From NCBI GenBank assembly GCA_910576875.1, contig CAJTKI010000029.1, forward strand, positions 1 through 18,241: a stretch of DNA of 18,241 nucleotides. The letters are read 5' to 3'. Made by a program: the position numbers and the translations under genes. The notes under the pieces are model-generated. The model worked only from the letters and a program-made list of their open reading frames with translations. It was not told the DNA's origin and ran no database searches. Below are positions 14,111 to 18,241 of the stretch, in pieces (position 1 is the first letter of the stretch; every line of letters starts with the position of its first letter). This DNA comes from an uncultured Christensenella sp. GTDB taxonomy: Bacteria; Bacillota; Clostridia; Christensenellales; UBA3700.

Positions 14111-16714
14111 ATGGCATTGTCACCGATGATGAAATTTTACTTGACGCTGAAAGAACAGTATCAAGATGCGATCGTGCTGTTCCGTTTGGGCGATTTCTAC
14201 GAAATGTTTTTCGAGGACGCGAAACTTGCGAGCGAATTGCTCGATCTGACGCTGACCGGTCGGGATTGCGGTATGGAAGAGCGCGCGCCGATGTGCGGCG
14301 TGCCGCATCATGCCGTAGACGGGTATATTTCCAAACTCATCGCGGCGGGGCACAAGGTTGCGATTTGCGAACAGTTGAGCGATCCCAAAGCGGGCAAGGG
14401 CATGGTCGAACGGGACGTCGTACGCGTGATTACGCCGGGCACGGTCATTGAAGATGATATTTTGGAGAGCAAGCGCAACAACTATCTCGCATGCGTATGC
14501 ATCGTCGGATCGCAATACGCCTTGGCGTGGTTGGATATTTCGACGGGAGAATTCCAAGTCATGCAGGCGCAGTTTGACGATTTCGGCGCGGTGGAAGACA
14601 TGCTCGTTACGATTTCTCCCGCGGAAATCTTGGCGAACGAGCGCGCTTGCGAATTGACGAAAGATTTGTCGGCGATTCGACTGGGACGTCTACCGAAATT
14701 CCAAAACTATCCGTCTTGGGCGTTTGAATACGACAACGCGACGCAAATTCTGAACAAGCAATTCGAGATATCGACGTTGCAGGTATTTGAGTTTGCGGAC
14801 AAAAAAATCGCCGTATGTGCATGCGGCGCATTGATGCAATACGTATCCGAGACGCAAAAACGCACGTTGGCGCATTTGCGCGGCATTCAATATGTACAGA
14901 GTTCGCAATATCTGATTTTGGACGCGAACACCCGCCGCAATTTGGAATTGACCGAAACGGCGCGCGGCGGCAGTCGCAAAGGCTCTTTGCTCGCCGTATT
15001 GGACGAAACCAAGACGAATATGGGCGCCCGCAATCTGCGACGCTGGTTGGAGCAACCGCTGCGCAACGTCGAAAAAATCCGCAAGCGCTTGGACGCGGTC
15101 GAAGAATTGGTATCCGATACGCGCGTGCGTAAAAATCTGGCGGAAGTTTTGTCCCAGATCAAGGACATCGAGCGCTTGACTTCCAAGATCGCGTACGGCA
15201 ATCCGGGACCGAGAGACCTGCTTGCGCTCGGCGCGTCGTTGGCAGTCGTGCCGCAATTGAAAGCATGGCTTGCGGAATGCAAAAGCGCGTTGCTGTGCGA
15301 GACGAACGACAATATCTTTGCATTGGAAGAGATCTGCAAACTGTTAAGCGAAGCGATCGATCCGGAATCTCCGGTGTCCGTCAAAGACGGCGGATTTATC
15401 CGTACGGGCTATCGTGCGGAATTGGATCAGTTGCGTCAGGCAAAGGAGCTCAGCGTACAGTGGCTGGCGGAACTGGAAGCCAAAGAACGGGAAGAAACAC
15501 AGATTAAAAATCTGAAAATATCCTATAACCGCGTATTCGGATATTATATCGAAGTCAGCAAGGGCAATCTGGATAAAGTGCCGTTCCGCTATCAACGCAA
15601 ACAGACGCTCGCCAACGGCGAACGCTACGTCACGCAGGAACTGAAAGAAATCGAAGACCGCGTGTTGTCGGCGACGGACAATGCGTTGGCGCTGGAATTG
15701 AAGTTGTTCGAGGAGTTGAAACTGCGCTTGACGCAGGCGCTGTCCGAACTGCAATCGACCGCGCGCAATATCGCGGCGGCGGATACGATCTATGCGTTTG
15801 CGACCGTCGCGGTCGCCAACCGTTATTGCAAACCGACGGTGGCGGAAGATTCCGATACGATCCGCATACAGGAGGGCAGACACCCCGTCGTCGAAGCGCT
15901 CGGCAAACAGGGGCTGTTCGTCCCCAACGATACGCTGCTTGACGAGAGCCAAAACCGTACGATGATCATCACCGGTCCCAATATGGCGGGTAAAAGCACG
16001 TATATGCGGCAAGTGGCATTGATCACGTTGATGGCGCATATCGGTTCGTTTGTTCCTGCGACGCAGGCGGAGATTGCTTTGACCGATCGGATATTTACCC
16101 GAATCGGCGCAAGCGACGACGTCGCTTACGGGCAAAGCACGTTTATGGTCGAGATGGTGGAAGTCGCGACAATCTTGCACAATGCGACCAATCGCAGTCT
16201 GTTGATTCTCGACGAGATCGGGCGCGGTACTTCGACGTTGGACGGTCTTTCGATCGCGCGCGCCGTCGTCGAAGACGTCAATATGCGGATCCGTTGTAAG
16301 ACGCTGTTTTCCACCCACTACCACGAATTGACCGAAATGGAAAAGACAAACGAGGGCGTGCAAAACTTTAAGATCATCGCCGCCGAACGCGATAAGGGCA
16401 TCGTCTTCCTGCACAAAATCATGCGCGGCGGCACCAATAAGAGTTTCGGTATCGAAGTGGCGAAACTTGCGGGCGTGCCCAAGGGCGTGATCGCGCGCGC
16501 AAAAGAAATCTCCGCGCAGTTGGAACGCAATTCGATCGTCGAAAAATTGGCGGGAGACGACGCGCCGTTGTTGCAATACGCGCAACTGGCGCAACAGAGC
16601 CAACAGCATTCCGCATTGGCGGATGCGTTGCGCATGATCGACGTCAACAGTCTGACGCCGATGCAAGCGCTGATGAAATTGTCGGAATTGGTCGCGCAAG
16701 CGCACGAGGAATAA
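14111..16714 (+). CDS. mutS: DNA mismatch repair protein MutS
   Basis: MutS recognises mismatches and small loops as a dimer, then forms an ATP-bound sliding clamp that recruits MutL. The 867-residue protein is full length. The mismatch-reading motif is GDFYEMFFED (Phe29, Glu31); connector, lever and clamp domains follow. Walker A is GPNMAGKST (622-630), Walker B is LLILDEIGRGTSTLDG (Asp701-Glu702), and FSTHYHELTEM follows. The C-terminus ends with the tetramerisation-type helix (NSLTPMQALMKLSELV). The stretch just before it, about 820-835, is Gln-rich (LQYAQLAQQSQQHSAL), where Bacillota MutS usually carries a QLSLF-like beta-clamp motif; none is evident. AAGGAG at 14098-14103 gives ideal spacing to the ATG. 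mutL follows after 3 nt, so repair genes are co-expressed with miaB. Confidence 0.98.
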   Translation: MALSPMMKFYLTLKEQYQDAIVLFRLGDFYEMFFEDAKLASELLDLTLTGRDCGMEERAPMCGVPHHAVDGYISKLIAAGHKVAICEQLSDPKAGKGMVERDVVRVITPGTVIEDDILESKRNNYLACVCIVGSQYALAWLDISTGEFQVMQAQFDDFGAVEDMLVTISPAEILANERACELTKDLSAIRLGRLPKFQNYPSWAFEYDNATQILNKQFEISTLQVFEFADKKIAVCACGALMQYVSETQKRTLAHLRGIQYVQSSQYLILDANTRRNLELTETARGGSRKGSLLAVLDETKTNMGARNLRRWLEQPLRNVEKIRKRLDAVEELVSDTRVRKNLAEVLSQIKDIERLTSKIAYGNPGPRDLLALGASLAVVPQLKAWLAECKSALLCETNDNIFALEEICKLLSEAIDPESPVSVKDGGFIRTGYRAELDQLRQAKELSVQWLAELEAKEREETQIKNLKISYNRVFGYYIEVSKGNLDKVPFRYQRKQTLANGERYVTQELKEIEDRVLSATDNALALELKLFEELKLRLTQALSELQSTARNIAAADTIYAFATVAVANRYCKPTVAEDSDTIRIQEGRHPVVEALGKQGLFVPNDTLLDESQNRTMIITGPNMAGKSTYMRQVALITLMAHIGSFVPATQAEIALTDRIFTRIGASDDVAYGQSTFMVEMVEVATILHNATNRSLLILDEIGRGTSTLDGLSIARAVVEDVNMRIRCKTLFSTHYHELTEMEKTNEGVQNFKIIAAERDKGIVFLHKIMRGGTNKSFGIEVAKLAGVPKGVIARAKEISAQLERNSIVEKLAGDDAPLLQYAQLAQQSQQHSALADALRMIDVNSLTPMQALMKLSELVAQAHEE

Positions 16715-16717
16715 GGT

Positions 16718-18241
16718 ATGGCGAAAATCAATGTTCTAGCACCCAAAGTATACAATCTGATCTCCGCAGGCGAAGTCGTCGAACGTCCCGCCTCCGTCGT
16801 CAAGGAACTGGTCGAAAACAGCATCGACGCGGGAGCGAATCGCATTTCGATTTCGATTACGGACGGCGGAATTCGGCAAATCTGCATCGTCGACAACGGA
16901 TGCGGAATCGACGAAGAAAATTTGCCGCTTGCGTTTTTGCCGCACGCGACGTCCAAACTCAAAGAGGCGCGCGATCTGGACGATATTTCCACGTTGGGAT
17001 TTCGCGGCGAAGCATTGGCTTCGATCGCCGCAGTTGCGCAAGTCACATTTCGTTCGCGCACGGCGGATAGCGAAACGGGAAACCAGATCACCGTGGACGG
17101 CGGTCAGATCACGGAACGATGTCCGGTCGGAATGCCGCAGGGCAGTTGCATTACCGTAGACAATTTGTTCTATCATACGCCCGTTCGCGCAAAGTTTTTG
17201 AAAAAACCGAAGTTGGAAGCCGCCGCGGTTACGCAGTGCGTCATGCAGTTGATTCTCGCCAATCCGGACGTGCAGTTCCGTTACGAATGCGACGGCAAAT
17301 GCGTCTATCAGTCGGACGGCGGATTGGAATCCGCCGTGTACAGCGTGTTCGGCAGCGAAATCGCCAACCGTTTGTATCCGGTCGACTATACGCGCGGCGG
17401 TATGCGGGTTTTCGGATACGTCGCGGATGCAGCGATCGCAAAGCATAACAAATCCCATCAAGTCACGATTGTCAACGGGCGTTGCATCGTCAACGAACAA
17501 GTTCGCGTCGCCGTGATGCAGGCATACGGACACCGTTTGATGACCAAGATGCATCCGATCTTTGTGCTCAATCTCATTTTGCCGTTCGATCAATTGGACG
17601 TCAATGTGCATCCCGCCAAAAGCGAAGTGCGCTTTGCCGATCCGCAAAGCGTGTTTTCCGTCGTCTATCACGGCGTTGCGTCCGCGCTAGCCGGACAGGA
17701 GAGCGCGTTGCGACTGCCCTCGATGCAGAAGCAAGCGGCGGAGTCGGTCGCGGATCCCATCGAACGGCAACAGCCGATTCGCTCGGCCGATGCGCCGACG
17801 TCGGTTGCGCCTAATAAGGAAGTAATTCGGAACGATTTGCCTAAGCGTGTCGAATCGGATAACGTATCCGGACGGCAAGTATCCGACCTCGTGCTGGACG
17901 TGATCGCGCGTCAGCAACAGACGCAAAACGAACGCAAACAGCAAGAACGCATCGAGCGCCAGTCCCAATTGGTCGCCGATCATCGCGCCGTCGAGCAGAC
18001 GAATATGCGCCGACCTGCGGATAAAGTCTCCGATACCGCCGGTGCGATCCGCATGCCTTTGCCGCCTATACAGCGAGAGGAGTCGTTGCAAAGCGATCTG
18101 TTTGAGACGATCGAAGCGCAATTGCAGTCGGAGTTGCGCATCGTCGGTCAAGTGCTCGACACGTATTTGATCGTCGAATACGAACAGACCGTATATTTGA
18201 TGGATCAACATGCCTGTCACGAACGCGTGCTGTACGACGAA
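16718..18241 (+). CDS. mutL: DNA mismatch repair protein MutL, endonuclease type (3' end outside window)
   Basis: MutL is a GHKL ATPase that couples MutS to downstream repair. In bacteria without MutH its C-terminal domain nicks DNA. The first 508 codons are present and the frame is open at the window end. ATPase motifs are ELVENSIDAGA (Glu30, Asn34), DNGCGI, ATSKL and GFRGEALASIAAV; NVHPAKSEVRF closes the N-terminal region. A linker of about 130 residues includes a Gln/Arg/Glu-rich run near 398-417 and QSDLF at 458-462, resembling a beta-clamp-binding pentapeptide. The C-terminal domain starts near 470 and reaches the metal-binding motif DQHACHERVLYDE (496-508), which identifies the endonuclease type; the last motif Glu is Asp, followed by Glu. 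The ATG is preceded by GAGGA at 16706-16710. Confidence 0.97.
   Translation, partial: MAKINVLAPKVYNLISAGEVVERPASVVKELVENSIDAGANRISISITDGGIRQICIVDNGCGIDEENLPLAFLPHATSKLKEARDLDDISTLGFRGEALASIAAVAQVTFRSRTADSETGNQITVDGGQITERCPVGMPQGSCITVDNLFYHTPVRAKFLKKPKLEAAAVTQCVMQLILANPDVQFRYECDGKCVYQSDGGLESAVYSVFGSEIANRLYPVDYTRGGMRVFGYVADAAIAKHNKSHQVTIVNGRCIVNEQVRVAVMQAYGHRLMTKMHPIFVLNLILPFDQLDVNVHPAKSEVRFADPQSVFSVVYHGVASALAGQESALRLPSMQKQAAESVADPIERQQPIRSADAPTSVAPNKEVIRNDLPKRVESDNVSGRQVSDLVLDVIARQQQTQNERKQQERIERQSQLVADHRAVEQTNMRRPADKVSDTAGAIRMPLPPIQREESLQSDLFETIEAQLQSELRIVGQVLDTYLIVEYEQTVYLMDQHACHERVLYDE

Noticed and set aside
15499..15513. Inverted repeat CAGATT-AAA-AATCTG inside mutS.
   Set aside because: It is short, lacks a T-run, and lies in a conserved AT-rich coding segment (Lys, Asn, Ile, Tyr codons). 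Chance occurrence is likely.
16751..16756. TACAAT early in mutL (and similar TACAAT at 3775-3780 and 5056-5061) as -10 elements.
   Set aside because: These encode Tyr-Asn in conserved protein contexts and lack a TG-N extension, so I gave them no weight.
1..18241. tRNA or rRNA genes, CRISPR repeats, transposase genes, phage genes, toxin-antitoxin pairs or other defence systems.
   Set aside because: None was seen on either strand. Every interval above 54 bp is occupied by a gene with a recognisable frame.

Overview
The window is a dense, almost entirely coding stretch of bacterial chromosome. The gene content and order point to the Bacillota, most likely an uncultured member of the Clostridia. 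The markers are pheS-pheT, a U32 family protein, mutS2 with an Smr tail, a dedicated cysteine desulfurase next to a rhodanese-less thiI, and miaB-mutS-mutL with an endonuclease-type mutL. The DNA is moderately GC-rich, with strong use of GCG (Ala), CGC/CGT (Arg) and ATC (Ile). I cannot name a species.

Layout. (1) Positions 1-10390, plus strand: pheS (3' part), pheT, a U32 protein, mutS2, a small two-TM membrane protein, a cysteine desulfurase and thiI. These look like one operon, with gaps of 9, 1 and 3 nt, overlaps of 1 and 4 nt, then a 9 nt gap. Two promoter-like sequences sit inside coding sequence, ahead of mutS2 and ahead of the cysteine desulfurase. (2) A hairpin terminator at 10400-10429 lies between converging genes. 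(3) Positions 10445-12751, minus strand: a bifunctional class A penicillin-binding protein. (4) A 35-bp divergent gap at 12752-12786 holds a near-consensus sigma-A promoter whose predicted start site falls on the A of the miaB ATG. (5) Positions 12787-18241, plus strand: miaB, mutS and mutL (3' end off the window), again tightly packed.

How the genes work together. Most concern translation fidelity and tRNA function: PheST charges tRNA-Phe; the U32 protein belongs to a family with several prephenate- or Fe-S-dependent RNA hydroxylases; MutS2 relatives rescue collided ribosomes; the cysteine desulfurase and ThiI make 4-thiouridine in tRNA; MiaB methylthiolates A37. MutS and MutL carry out mismatch repair. 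The PBP builds peptidoglycan and is the only unrelated member.

I found no RNA gene, CRISPR array, insertion sequence, phage gene or long repeat, and no gene-free stretch above 54 bp. I do not see a new multi-gene system. The most interesting signals are the apparently leaderless miaB start with a facing promoter candidate, a MutS without the usual beta-clamp motif beside a MutL that has one in its linker, variant catalytic motifs in MutL and in the Smr domain of MutS2, and an unassigned membrane protein translationally coupled between mutS2 and the cysteine desulfurase.
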